This document shows, piece by piece, positions 32,982 through 41,204 of a stretch of DNA of 64,000 nt (position 1 is the stretch's first letter; each line of letters opens with the position of its first letter). This stretch comes from Amycolatopsis tolypomycina (GTDB lineage: Bacteria; Actinomycetota; Actinomycetes; Mycobacteriales; Pseudonocardiaceae), in contig NZ_FNSO01000004.1 in NCBI RefSeq assembly GCF_900105945.1, forward strand, positions 2,542,001 to 2,606,000. Direction: 5' to 3'. The translations under genes were made by a program, and so were the position numbers. The notes beneath the pieces were generated by a model, which worked only from the letters and a program-made list of their open reading frames with translations, was not told where the DNA came from and made no database searches.

Positions 32982-33896
32982 TCACCGTTTCCGCGGGGGC
33001 CCGGAACCGGCGATCCGGTCCGGCAGCCGTGCGGCCAGGTACTTGATCAGCTCGCTGATCCGCCGCGGCACGTGGGTTTCGTCGGCGCGCAGGGCGTGGA
33101 TGTCGGCCGGGGGTGTCGGCACGCCGGGCAGGACGCGCACCAGCGCGCCGCTGTCGAGGTGGGCGCGGACCTGCCACTCCGAGCGCATGATCACCCCGTG
33201 TCCCTGCAGCGCCCAGCCGGTCACGATGTCGCCGTCGTTGCTCGACAGCCGGCCCCGCACCCGGACCTGGCGCGGGGTGCGGGCGTCTCCGAAGCGCCAC
33301 AACGCGAAGTCGCCCTCGTTCTCGCGGAGCACGATGCAGTCGTGGTCCGCCAGGTCCTCGATGCGCTCGGGCATCCCTCGCTGGTCCACATAGGACGGAG
33401 CCGCGCAGGGCACCCGGCGGTTCTTCGCCAGCCGGCGCATCCGCAGCGAGGAGTCCGGCGGGGTGCCGACGTGGACGGCCAGGTCGAACTCGCGCCGGTG
33501 CGGGCGCAGGGGCAGCGCGGACGTGCGGAGCCGGACGTTCAGCCGGGGGTGCCGGGCGGCGAACTCGCCGAGCAGCGGGGCGACGTGCGCGCGGCCGAGG
33601 CCGAGGGTGGCCTGGACCACGACGGATCCCCGCAGGTCGCCGGAGCCGTGGCCGACCAGGTCCTCGAGCTCGCGGACCTGGTCGAGGATCGGCTCCAGCC
33701 GCGCGGCGAACAGCTCGCCCTCGGCGGTCAGCGCGAGCCGGCGCGTGCCGCGGTGCACCAGTCGCGCGTCGAGCCGGCGTTCCAGCGCGCTGAGGCGCTT
33801 GCTGACGGCAGGCAGCGAGCACTGCAGCTCGCGGGCGGCCGCCGTCAGCGTCTCGCTGGCCGCCACGACGTGGAAGAAACGGAGATCGTCGATCAT
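32982..33896 (-). CDS. LysR-family transcriptional regulator
   Basis: The 304-residue protein has an N-terminal winged HTH (DLRFFHVVAASETLTAAARELQCSLPAVSKRLSALERRL) and a co-inducer domain (LRGSVVVQATLGLGRAHVAPLLGEFAARHP). The ATG at 33896 was preferred over GTG 33908 because GAGG precedes it by 6 bases. It is divergent from the tartrate/malate-type dehydrogenase, the classic arrangement for LysR control of a hydroxyacid catabolic gene. The effector is probably the dehydrogenase substrate. Confidence 0.88.
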   Translation of the reverse strand: MIDDLRFFHVVAASETLTAAARELQCSLPAVSKRLSALERRLDARLVHRGTRRLALTAEGELFAARLEPILDQVRELEDLVGHGSGDLRGSVVVQATLGLGRAHVAPLLGEFAARHPRLNVRLRTSALPLRPHRREFDLAVHVGTPPDSSLRMRRLAKNRRVPCAAPSYVDQRGMPERIEDLADHDCIVLRENEGDFALWRFGDARTPRQVRVRGRLSSNDGDIVTGWALQGHGVIMRSEWQVRAHLDSGALVRVLPGVPTPPADIHALRADETHVPRRISELIKYLAARLPDRIAGSGPPRKR

Positions 33897-33907
33897 CGGG
33901 GTCCTCA

Positions 33908-33926
33908 CCTTTCCCTGGGGGAAAGG
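33908..33926. promoter_or_regulatory. Inverted repeat in the LysR/dehydrogenase divergent region
   Basis: cctttccc and gggaaagg with a 3-base spacer form a perfect 8-3-8 palindrome just upstream of the LysR start. It is a candidate autoregulatory site, though it lacks the T-N11-A LysR box form. Confidence 0.5.
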
Positions 33927-34012
33927 ATAGGTTGCCCGCCCGGTTCTTGCCGGGACGCTCGCCGCCGATCAGGGTGGGAGCCGCGTGTTCACCGGATCGA
34001 CAGGAGTGTCTC

Positions 34013-35137
34013 GTGTCCCAGCGTTACCGCATCGCGGCCATCCTGGGTGACGGCATCGGCCGCGAGGTCGTCCCCGAAGGACTCCGGTGCCTGCGAGCGG
34101 CCGCCGAAGCCCACGGGTTCGAGCTCGACGTGGTCGAGCACGACTTCGCCTGCGCCGACCACTGGCTGCGGCACGGCGCAATGCTGCCGCCGGACTGGAA
34201 GGACGTGCTCGGCGGCTTCGACGCGATCTTCTTCGGCGCGGTCGGGTGGCCCGAGGTGGTGCCCGACCACGTGTCGCTGTGGGGCAGCCTCCTTCAGTTC
34301 CGCCGGGGTTTCGACCAGTACGTCAACCTGCGGCCGGTCCGGCTGCTGCGCGGGGTCCGCAGCCCGCTGCGCGACCACGGCCCCGGGGACATCGACTTCC
34401 GCGTCGTGCGCGAGAACACCGAGGGGGAGTACTCGAACGTCGGCGGCCGGATCTTCGAGGGCACCGACCGCGAAACCGTGCTGCAGGAGACCGTGCTGAC
34501 CCGGATCGGGGTGGACCGGGTGCTGCGCTACGCCTTCGACCTCGCCGCCGGCCGCCCGCGCAAGCACCTGACGTGGGCGACCAAGAGCAACGGCATCTCG
34601 ATCGCCATGCCGTACTGGGACGAACGCGCGGCGGCCATGGCGAAGCAGTACCCGGACGTCGTCGCGGACAAGGACCACATCGACATCCTGGCGGCCAAGT
34701 TCGTCCTGCGGCCCGGCCAGTACGACGTCGTCGTCGCGAGCAACCTCTTCGGCGACATCCTGTCCGACCTCGGCCCGGCCTGCGCCGGGACGATCGGGAT
34801 CGCGCCGAGCGCCAACATCAACCCGGACCGCACCTGGCCGAGCCTGTTCGAGCCGGTCCACGGGTCGGCCCCGGACATCGCCGGCCGCGGGATCGCGAAC
34901 CCGGTCGGGCAGATCTGGAGCGGCGCCATGATGCTCGAGCACCTGGGGGAGCCCGCCGCGGCCGCGGCGGTCCTGGCCGCGATCGAGCGCGTGCTCGCCG
35001 ACCGGCCGGAGGTGCTCACCCCGGACCTCGGCGGCCCCGGCACGACCGAGGGACTGGGCACGGCGATCGCCGCCGAGATCGCCTGGGCCGGACGCCAGGA
35101 GGATCAACCCGTCCAGGTCTGCCGCGGCTTGTCGTGA
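34013..35137 (+). CDS. Tartrate/D-malate-type dehydrogenase (isopropylmalate dehydrogenase superfamily)
   Basis: The 374-residue protein shows IAAILGDGIGREVVPEG, DFRVVRENTEGEYSNVGGRIFEGT, WATKSNGISIAMPYWDE, VASNLFGDILSDLGP and SLFEPVHGSAPDIAGRGIANP. The metal-binding Asp pair (DILSDL) and NAD-site GSAPDI are typical of the beta-decarboxylating dehydrogenases. The REN(T)EGEY motif and WDE resemble tartrate dehydrogenase/D-malate dehydrogenase (TtuC) more than LeuB. The GTG start has AGGAG 7 bases upstream. LysR control and the neighbouring hydroxyacid catabolic operon support a role in degrading a 2-hydroxydicarboxylate. Confidence 0.88.
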   Translation: MSQRYRIAAILGDGIGREVVPEGLRCLRAAAEAHGFELDVVEHDFACADHWLRHGAMLPPDWKDVLGGFDAIFFGAVGWPEVVPDHVSLWGSLLQFRRGFDQYVNLRPVRLLRGVRSPLRDHGPGDIDFRVVRENTEGEYSNVGGRIFEGTDRETVLQETVLTRIGVDRVLRYAFDLAAGRPRKHLTWATKSNGISIAMPYWDERAAAMAKQYPDVVADKDHIDILAAKFVLRPGQYDVVVASNLFGDILSDLGPACAGTIGIAPSANINPDRTWPSLFEPVHGSAPDIAGRGIANPVGQIWSGAMMLEHLGEPAAAAAVLAAIERVLADRPEVLTPDLGGPGTTEGLGTAIAAEIAWAGRQEDQPVQVCRGLS

Positions 35138-35158
35138 GTGGTAAGGAGGGTTCTAACC

Positions 35159-35404
35159 GGCTGTTGAGTTTCAGGACATGTCGGACAGTTGATGTCTCAG
35201 GACCTCTGCCGCGAACACGGCATGTCCCGGGACACCTTCTCCCGGTATGTGACCCGGTTCCGGACCGAGGGCATTGACGGGTTCATCCGCCGCAGCACCG
35301 CCCCGCCTGCTCCATCATGGGGGACACGGTCGCCCGCCAGCTCACGCTAGACCGGTCGCTACCTCACCAACCACACACTGTCCGCGAGGTCCTGCGACAG
35401 CACA
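35159..35404. mobile_element. IS481-family insertion sequence remnant
   Basis: The segment begins with an IS-end-like sequence (tgttgagtttcaggacatgt) and encodes the N-terminal helix-turn-helix of an IS481-type transposase, after which the reading frame collapses. No catalytic DDE region remains. It lies between the two direct repeats of a disrupted palindrome. Confidence 0.65.
35192..35350 (+). pseudogene. Truncated IS481-type transposase
   Basis: The open frame encodes 52 residues beginning MSQDLCREHGMSRDTFSRYV and continuing TRFRTEGIDGFIRRSTAP, the helix-turn-helix start of IS481 transposases (LC.E.GISR.T.YKW..R). The frame ends at a TAG soon after the linker. The integrase core is missing, so it is non-functional. 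Confidence 0.65.
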
Positions 35405-35411
35405 GAGGGTT

Positions 35412-36164
35412 CTAACCCTCTTTCCCACTCACGACCGCGGTGCCGGGCGGGGCGGTGGGGGCGGCGAGCAGATCACCCAGCCCGCCGCGGGCGTCCTCGA
35501 TGACGAGTGCCTCGGCCGCGGCCGAGTCGCCCGCCCGCAGGGCCCGGACGAGCGCGCGGTGGCTCCCGTAGCGGTCGAGGCCGAACTGGTCGTTCCCGGC
35601 GATGCGTTCGATCAGCCTGGCCCGCCGTTCCGGCCCCGAGAACACCCGCGTCTGGCCGAGCAGGCGCACCAGGACCGGGTTGTGGGCGCACGCCTCGACG
35701 ACCTCGTTGAAGCGCTGCATGGCGTCGAGCAGCCGGTCCAGGTGCCGGGTCACGTCCTGCCCGGCCTGCTGCCGTTGCCGGACGAGGATCAGCAGGTCGT
35801 CGGCTTCGTCGAGGACGGCGTCGAGGTGGTCCAGCTGGGCCGGGGACGCGTGCCGCGCGGCGAAGCGGGCCACCATGCCCCGCAGGGCCACCTCCACCTC
35901 GGCCAGATCCTGGATCGCGGCGTCGCCGACGGCCGTCACCTGGACCGTCCGCGGTCCGGTGCGTTCGAGGAGGCCGTCCTGCTCGAGGCGCCGGATGGCC
36001 TCCCGCACCGGGGTCGGGCTCACCGACAGCCGCTCGGCGAGCCCGCGTTCGGTGACCTTCTGCCCCGGCCGCAGCTCGCCGGTCGTGACCGCGTCGCGGA
36101 TGGCGCGGTACGCGCGGTCGGCCAGCGTGTCGGCCGTCAGGCCCTTCAACGTCTCACTCGCCAT
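35412..36164 (-). CDS. GntR-family regulator (FCD/FadR subfamily)
   Basis: The 250-residue protein has the winged HTH (LADRAYRAIRDAVTTGELRPGQKVTERGLAERLSVSPTPVREAIRRLEQDGLLER) and an all-helical FCD ligand domain (LAEVEVALRGMVARFAARHAS ... HRALVRALRAGD) with its metal-ligand residues (Asp/His) in place. It is divergent from the MFS operon with a 78-bp gap that contains a palindrome between promoter hexamers, so it is the likely repressor. The TAG stop falls inside the broken palindromic element. Confidence 0.9.
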   Translation of the reverse strand: MASETLKGLTADTLADRAYRAIRDAVTTGELRPGQKVTERGLAERLSVSPTPVREAIRRLEQDGLLERTGPRTVQVTAVGDAAIQDLAEVEVALRGMVARFAARHASPAQLDHLDAVLDEADDLLILVRQRQQAGQDVTRHLDRLLDAMQRFNEVVEACAHNPVLVRLLGQTRVFSGPERRARLIERIAGNDQFGLDRYGSHRALVRALRAGDSAAAEALVIEDARGGLGDLLAAPTAPPGTAVVSGKEG

Positions 36165-36205
36165 ACCGCCACCCTATCTGCCACAGCAACGCCAGTAAGA
36201 AACTA

Positions 36206-36235
36206 TTGACGTTCTTGCTATAGCAAAAGTACGGT
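36206..36235 (+). promoter_or_regulatory. Promoter of the MFS operon with embedded GntR operator
   Basis: TTGACG and TACGGT are separated by 18 bp. A perfect palindrome, ttgctatagcaa (36215-36226), sits between them. The MFS ATG follows 7 bases after the -10, giving a leaderless or very short leader. Repressor binding here would block RNA polymerase. Confidence 0.65.
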
Positions 36236-36242
36236 CTCGGAC

Positions 36243-37508
36243 ATGACCACGACGTCGAGCACGCGCCGCGTACGGACCGGGCGGATCACGATCTTCGTCG
36301 CGCTGGCGGTCTTCGCGCAGGAGTCGACGTGGAACCTCTACGACTCGCAGGTGCCGCCGTTGCTCCGCGAGCACCTCGGCAGTGCCGCGCTGATCGGTCT
36401 CCTGATGGGGATGGACAACGTGCTCGGCATCTTCATCCAGCCGTGGATGGGCAACCGCTCCGACCGCACCCGCACCTCGTGGGGGCGGCGCATCCCGTAC
36501 CTCGTCGCCGGGATGCCCGTGGCGGCGCTGCTGTTCCTCCTCATCCCGCACGCCGCGGCGTCGCTGCCGCTGCTGATCGCGACGATGTTCGGCTACGCGC
36601 TGGTCGCGAACTCCTTCAAGCCGATCGCCGAGTCCCTGCTCCCGGACTTCGTCCCGCCCGAGCGGCGCAGCCGCGCGAACGCGGTCGTCAAGATCGCGGC
36701 GAGTCTCACGGTGATGGTCGCGGCCCTGATCAGCATCTTCCTGATCGACGCGTATCCGAAGCTGTCGTTCGCGATCCCCGCGGCGCTGATGGTGGTGTCC
36801 CTGGCCGTGCTGGCCGCGAACGTGCGGGACAGCCGGTCGCCCGCCTACCGGAGCGCCGTCGCCGAGGAACGCGAACAGGCGGCACCCGCCGCACGGGTGC
36901 GGGACACCGTGCTCGACATCGTCCGGGACCGCGATCGCAGCCGGCTGCTGCTCATCGTGTCGATCTTCCTCTTCGGCGGCGCCTGGGCCGCCTCGCGGGC
37001 ACTCAGCACGCCGTACGGCATGGAGGTGCTGGGCATGTCCCGCGGCGAAGCGGGCGGCCTCACGCTGCCCAGCGGGGTGGCCTTCATCGTGGCCGCCTAC
37101 CCGGTCGCCAGGCTCGCCGAACGCTTCGGCAGGCTGCGGGTGATGACCGCCGGGATGACGGTGTTCGCGGCAGGCATGGTGCTCGGCACCGTGATCCGGA
37201 ACCCCGCCGGTGTCGTCACCGGTCTCTGCGTGGCGACCGCGGGGGCCTCGGCGTTCCTCGTCAACGCGGTCGTCGTGCTGTGGAACCTCGCCCCGTCCAC
37301 CCGCGTGGTCGGGACCTACACCGGGCTCTACACCGTGGGCTGGGTGGGTGGCGGCTTCCTCGGCCCGGCGCTGATCGGCGGCCTGGTCGACCTGACCGGC
37401 TGGGGCCTGCTGCTGCTCCACGTCGCGGCCGTCGCGCTCCTCGCCGTGCTGGCGGTCGCGCGGGTCGGCGCCCTGCAGCGCCGCTGCGCCACCGGTCGTG
37501 CGCTGTGA
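36243..37508 (+). CDS. MFS transporter (uptake, catabolic operon)
   Basis: The 421-residue protein has 12 predicted hydrophobic segments and an MFS loop (GNRSDRTRTSWGRRIPYLVAG, D-R-x-R-x-x-x-G-R-R) typical of the SLC45/GPH-like MFS group. It lacks the tail of the efflux pump at 17483. As first gene of an operon with dehydrogenase, AtuA-like, DUF4387 and hydrolase genes it most likely imports the organic acid or ester that the operon degrades. Its stop overlaps the next GTG (GTGA). Confidence 0.85.
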   Translation: MTTTSSTRRVRTGRITIFVALAVFAQESTWNLYDSQVPPLLREHLGSAALIGLLMGMDNVLGIFIQPWMGNRSDRTRTSWGRRIPYLVAGMPVAALLFLLIPHAAASLPLLIATMFGYALVANSFKPIAESLLPDFVPPERRSRANAVVKIAASLTVMVAALISIFLIDAYPKLSFAIPAALMVVSLAVLAANVRDSRSPAYRSAVAEEREQAAPAARVRDTVLDIVRDRDRSRLLLIVSIFLFGGAWAASRALSTPYGMEVLGMSRGEAGGLTLPSGVAFIVAAYPVARLAERFGRLRVMTAGMTVFAAGMVLGTVIRNPAGVVTGLCVATAGASAFLVNAVVVLWNLAPSTRVVGTYTGLYTVGWVGGGFLGPALIGGLVDLTGWGLLLLHVAAVALLAVLAVARVGALQRRCATGRAL

Positions 37509-38458
37509 CGGCGCGCGTGCTGATCACCACGGACTACCTCCGTCCCGGCGACGAGGCCGATCGGTTCCTGCGCGGACGCGGCCTGGAAACCCGGCACCTG
37601 CCCATGGCGGGCCGGCGCGATCCCGGCGAACTCGCCGCCGCGCTCGCCGGCATCGACGCGGCGCTGGTGGCCAACGAACCGCTGACGGGAGACGTCCTCG
37701 CCCGCGCACCGCGGCTGCGCGTCCTCGTGCGGACCGGGGTGGGCTACGACTCCATCGACGTCACCGCCGCGGCCCGGCTGGGGATCACGGTGAGCAACCT
37801 GCCCGGGATCAACGCCAACGCCGTGGCCGAGTACACCCTCGGCCTGCTGCTCGCCGGAGCACGGCGGCTCGTGCAGTCCGCTTCCGGGGTGGCGAACGGG
37901 GGATGGCCGCGCGAGGACGGACACGAACTGCGCGGTGCGACCCTCGGCCTCGTCGGCTTCGGTGCCTCGGCGCGGGCGGTGGTCCCGCTGGCGCGCGCCT
38001 TCGGCATGGCCGTGGTGTGCACGACGAACGTCCCGGCGGAACTGCGGGATCCCGGTGTCCGGTGCCTCGGGCTCGGCGAGCTGCTGTCCATTTCGGACTA
38101 CGTCTCGGTGCACACCGCGCTGACCGAACGGACCCGGGGGCTCCTCGGCGCCGCGGCGTTCGAGCGGATGAAGCGGACGGCACTGCTGGTCAACACCGCG
38201 CGCGGCGCCATCGTCGACGAAGCCGCGCTCGCGGCGGCCGTCCGGGCCGGGGAGATCGCGGGCGCCGCGCTCGACGTCGCGGCCGAGGAGCCGCTTCCGC
38301 CCGGCAGTCCGCTGCGCGGGGTGGCCGGGATCGTCGTCTATTCCCACCTGGCCGGGCAGACGGCCGAAGCCCGCCGGGCCGCGGGCCTGCGCGGTGCGGA
38401 GGAACTGGTCGCGGCCCTCGCGGGGCGGGGCCGGTTCGTGGTGAACGGAGAGAAATGA
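37505..38458 (+). CDS. D-isomer-specific 2-hydroxyacid dehydrogenase
   Basis: The 317-residue enzyme shows LVRTGVGYDSIDV, a Rossmann region LGLVGFGASARAV (third Gly of GxGxxG replaced by Ala), LLVNTARGAIVDEAAL with the catalytic Arg, a Glu in DVAAEEPLP and the catalytic His in VVYSHLAGQT. It resembles phosphoglycerate-dehydrogenase-type enzymes and would oxidise or reduce a 2-hydroxy/2-keto acid. It is coupled to the MFS and AtuA-like genes by 4-bp overlaps. Substrate unknown. Confidence 0.87.
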   Translation: MTARVLITTDYLRPGDEADRFLRGRGLETRHLPMAGRRDPGELAAALAGIDAALVANEPLTGDVLARAPRLRVLVRTGVGYDSIDVTAAARLGITVSNLPGINANAVAEYTLGLLLAGARRLVQSASGVANGGWPREDGHELRGATLGLVGFGASARAVVPLARAFGMAVVCTTNVPAELRDPGVRCLGLGELLSISDYVSVHTALTERTRGLLGAAAFERMKRTALLVNTARGAIVDEAALAAAVRAGEIAGAALDVAAEEPLPPGSPLRGVAGIVVYSHLAGQTAEARRAAGLRGAEELVAALAGRGRFVVNGEK

Positions 38459-39825
38459 GGACCATGGAGACAGTGCGCGTCCTGGCGCCGAGCGGCATGC
38501 TCGGCGCCGGCTGGGACCACGCGACGGTCGAGCGCGGCATCGCCCTGGGCGCCGACGTCATCAGCATCGACGGCGGGTCCACCGACTCCGGCCCCTACTA
38601 CCTCGGCGCCGCGACGGCCAAGACGACGGCCAAGGCGGTCGCGCGCGACCTGCGCAGCCTGTTCACGGCCGCCGCGGGGGCGGGGATCCCGGTGATCGTG
38701 GGTTCCTGCGGCACGAGCGGGACCGACCGCGGCGTCGACTGGGTCGCCGGGATCGCCGCCGACGTGCTGGCCGAGGAGGGCCTGTACCTGAAGGTCGCGC
38801 GGATCTACAGCGAGCAGGACGCCACCGGCCTCAAGGAGTGCCTGGACCGCATCCACCCGTTGCCGCCCTCGGGAGAGCTCGACGCCGAGACCCTCGAAAG
38901 CTGCACGCACATCGTCGGGGCGATGGGCCACGAGCCGATCGTCGAAGCGCTGCGCGCGGGCGCCCAGGTCGTGCTCGCCGGCCGCGCGACCGACACGGCG
39001 GTGGCGGCCGCCTACCCGCTGATGATGGGCATGCCGCCCGGACCCACGTGGCACGCGGCGAAGATCATCGAGTGCGGTGGCCAGTGCACGAGCAACCCGC
39101 GGGCGGGCGGCGTCCTCGCCACCATCGACGCCGGCGGCTTCACCATCGAGCCGCTCGACCCGACGGTGGCGTGCACGCCGATCTCGGTGGCCGCCCACAT
39201 GCTCTACGAGACCGCGGACCCGTTCGAAATGCGCGAGCCCGCGGGCACCCTCGACGTCCGGGACGCGCGGTACACCGCCGTCGACGACCGGATCGTCCGC
39301 GTCGAGGGATCGCGGTTCCACCTCGCCGGCCAGTACACGGTCAAGCTCGAAGGCGCCCGGATCACCGGCTACGAAACCGTGTCCTTCTCGGCGATCCGGG
39401 ACCCGCTCATCCTCGCGGACGTCGGCGCCTGGGCGAACCTGATGCGCACGATGATCACGCAGCGGGTGCGCCAGACGCTGGAGCTGGCGGACGACGAGTA
39501 CGCCTTCGACCTCCGTCTCTACGGCCACAACGCGGTGCTGGACGACCTCGAGCCCGAGAGCGGGCCGCCGCGCGAGGTGGGCGTGATGCTGCTCGTGAAC
39601 GCCCCGGACCAGGCGACGGCCACGGCGGTCGCCAAGGTCGCCAACCCGCTGATGCTGCACCTGCCGGCGCCGGGGATGGACTACCTGCCGAGCCTCGCGT
39701 TCCCGTTCTCGCCCGCGGAGATCGAGCGCGGCGCGGCGTACGAGTTCGTGCTGAACCACGTGGTCGACTGCGCCGATCCCGCCGAGCTGTTCCGGACCGA
39801 GCTGGGGGAGAAAACCCATGCCTGA
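38455..39825 (+). CDS. AtuA-like (DUF1446) protein
   Basis: The 456-residue protein matches the acyclic-terpene-utilisation AtuA/DUF1446 family: VRVLAPSGMLGAGWDHATV, SIDGGSTDSGPYYLGAA, GSCGTSGTDRGVDWVAGI, LAGRATDTAVAAAYPLMMG, CGGQCTSNPRAGGVLATID. Members are often encoded next to a DUF4387 protein, as here, and take part in degradation of branched or hydroxylated acids; the precise reaction is not established. The ATG overlaps the dehydrogenase stop. GGAGAGAA precedes it. Confidence 0.87.
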   Translation: MRTMETVRVLAPSGMLGAGWDHATVERGIALGADVISIDGGSTDSGPYYLGAATAKTTAKAVARDLRSLFTAAAGAGIPVIVGSCGTSGTDRGVDWVAGIAADVLAEEGLYLKVARIYSEQDATGLKECLDRIHPLPPSGELDAETLESCTHIVGAMGHEPIVEALRAGAQVVLAGRATDTAVAAAYPLMMGMPPGPTWHAAKIIECGGQCTSNPRAGGVLATIDAGGFTIEPLDPTVACTPISVAAHMLYETADPFEMREPAGTLDVRDARYTAVDDRIVRVEGSRFHLAGQYTVKLEGARITGYETVSFSAIRDPLILADVGAWANLMRTMITQRVRQTLELADDEYAFDLRLYGHNAVLDDLEPESGPPREVGVMLLVNAPDQATATAVAKVANPLMLHLPAPGMDYLPSLAFPFSPAEIERGAAYEFVLNHVVDCADPAELFRTELGEKTHA

Positions 39826-40132
39826 GCGCACTCTCGCGGATCTCGCCCACGAGGTCCGCGCCAAGAACGCCGGCCCGTTCTGGGTCACCATGGAGCTGTT
39901 CATGCGGGACGCCGAGGGCTACCGGATCGCCGCGGACCTGGTGGACGAGCGGGTGATCGCCCGGCTCTACCGCGTCGAGGAGAGCACCGTCCGGCTGTTC
40001 CGGATCCCCGCGCTCAACGTCGTGAAGATCTCCTTCCCGCGCCCGGTGAGCCAGGGCTCGCTCCGGGACCGCGACGTCCACGCGGGACAGCACCACGTCC
40101 CGCTCGCCCGCATGCCGGTCGAGCGCTCGTGA
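39818..40132 (+). CDS. DUF4387 protein, partner of the AtuA-like protein
   Basis: This 104-residue protein has the DUF4387 pattern: TLADLAHEVRAKNAGPFWVTMELFM, YRVEESTVRLFRIPALNVVKISFPRP, QGSLRDRDVHAGQHHVPL. It overlaps the AtuA-like gene by 8 bp, and the two commonly occur together, sometimes fused. It is therefore probably the small subunit of one enzyme. Function of the complex is unknown, perhaps a hydratase or lyase on an acid or acyl-CoA. Confidence 0.85.
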   Translation: MPERTLADLAHEVRAKNAGPFWVTMELFMRDAEGYRIAADLVDERVIARLYRVEESTVRLFRIPALNVVKISFPRPVSQGSLRDRDVHAGQHHVPLARMPVERS

Positions 40133-40935
40133 TCCGGGTCGCGGACCTGCCCGCCACCCACCCCGGCCGCCGGTTGCTGACCAAACGCTCGCCGTTCTTC
40201 GCCGCCCCGGGCGAGCCGCGGTGCAGCTACTGCGTCTACGTGCCCACGAGCTGGACCCCGGACGCCGAGCTGCCGGTCCTGGTGGCCGTGCACGGCACCG
40301 GCCGCAGCGTCGGCGAGCTGCGCGAGGGGTTCATCCCCTTCGCGGAACGCCACCGCCTGATCGTGGTGGTCCCGCTGTTCCCGGTCGGCATCGACGATCC
40401 CGACGACGTGGACGGCTACAAGCACCTCGACGCCCACGGCATCCGGTTCGACCTGGTGCTGCTGGACATCCTGGAGCAGGTGCGGTTCCGGTGGAACGCG
40501 CGCGTCGGCACCGTGCTGCTGTGCGGGCACTCCGGCGGGGGCCAGTTCGCCCACCGCTTCCTGTACCTCCACCCCGGCCGGGTCGCCGCCGTCGCGGTCG
40601 GCGCGCCCGGCGGCGTGACCCTGCTCGACGACTCGCTCGCCTGGCCGGCGGGCACCGGCGACACCCCGCGGCGGTTCGGGAGCACCGTGGACCCCGGCGC
40701 GGTCGCCCGGGTGCCGGTGCTGCTCGTCATCGGCGGCGACGACGACGGGCGGGCCGACCTGGCCGCCATGGGCGACCACGGCCACAGCCGGCCGGAACAG
40801 CTCGACCGGCTCTCCGAAAGCCTGAGCCGCCACGGCACGCCCGTGACGAAGGTCGTGGTCCCCGGCGTGGGCCACAGCGCCGCGGGAACCCGACCGCCGG
40901 TCACCGGCTTCTTCGCCCGGTTCCTGTCCGAATAG
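40129..40935 (+). CDS. Alpha/beta-hydrolase (esterase-type)
   Basis: The 268-residue protein shows an oxyanion motif VAVHGTG, the nucleophile elbow LLCGHSGGGQFAHRFLY and a C-terminal His in PGVGHSAAG, so the Ser-Asp-His triad can be placed. The shape (SYCVYVPTSW ... ) resembles feruloyl/PHB-depolymerase-like esterases. The GTG overlaps the DUF4387 stop. As last gene of the operon it may hydrolyse an ester to release the acid that the other enzymes degrade. No signal peptide, so intracellular. Confidence 0.85.
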   Translation: MIRVADLPATHPGRRLLTKRSPFFAAPGEPRCSYCVYVPTSWTPDAELPVLVAVHGTGRSVGELREGFIPFAERHRLIVVVPLFPVGIDDPDDVDGYKHLDAHGIRFDLVLLDILEQVRFRWNARVGTVLLCGHSGGGQFAHRFLYLHPGRVAAVAVGAPGGVTLLDDSLAWPAGTGDTPRRFGSTVDPGAVARVPVLLVIGGDDDGRADLAAMGDHGHSRPEQLDRLSESLSRHGTPVTKVVVPGVGHSAAGTRPPVTGFFARFLSE

Positions 40936-40958
40936 GACCCCTCGGGAAAGGCGGGTCC

Positions 40959-41132
40959 TTGATCGGAAACGACTCTGGCCGGCGGCGGCTCCGGGTGGCG
41001 CTCGCCGCGGCACCCGTGGTCCTGCCCGGGACCGCCTCCTCCCCGATCGCCGTCCCCCAGCGCTGGAACCGCGCGCTCGTCGTGCACGCGCACGCCTGGG
41101 CCGCGATCGACGGCGTGGGCATCGCGCCCTGA
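40959..41132 (+). CDS. Possible small protein of unknown function
   Basis: An open frame from a TTG encodes 57 residues with a basic start followed by a hydrophobic stretch (LRVALAAAPVVLPGTASSPIA), resembling a signal peptide, and then a short tail. Ribosome site is weak. It may be a degraded exported protein or not a gene at all. Confidence 0.25.
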   Translation: MIGNDSGRRRLRVALAAAPVVLPGTASSPIAVPQRWNRALVVHAHAWAAIDGVGIAP

Positions 41133-41204
41133 TCCGGTGGCGAGGCCCGAGCACCGTGTCCGCCGTGCGACGATCGACGGGGAACCCGGACCGGAGGAAG
41201 ACCC

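Larger units (their letters stand above)
35146..35417. repeat. Broken palindromic element: direct repeats gagggttctaacc flanking an IS remnant
   Basis: gagggttctaacc occurs at 35146-35158 and 35405-35417. The outer arms are inverted: gtcgtgagtgg before the left copy and its complement after the right copy. This looks like one intergenic palindrome (arms agtggtaaggag type) that was split by a 246-bp insertion. The palindrome arms reach into both flanking stop codons and probably worked as a shared terminator. Confidence 0.65.
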
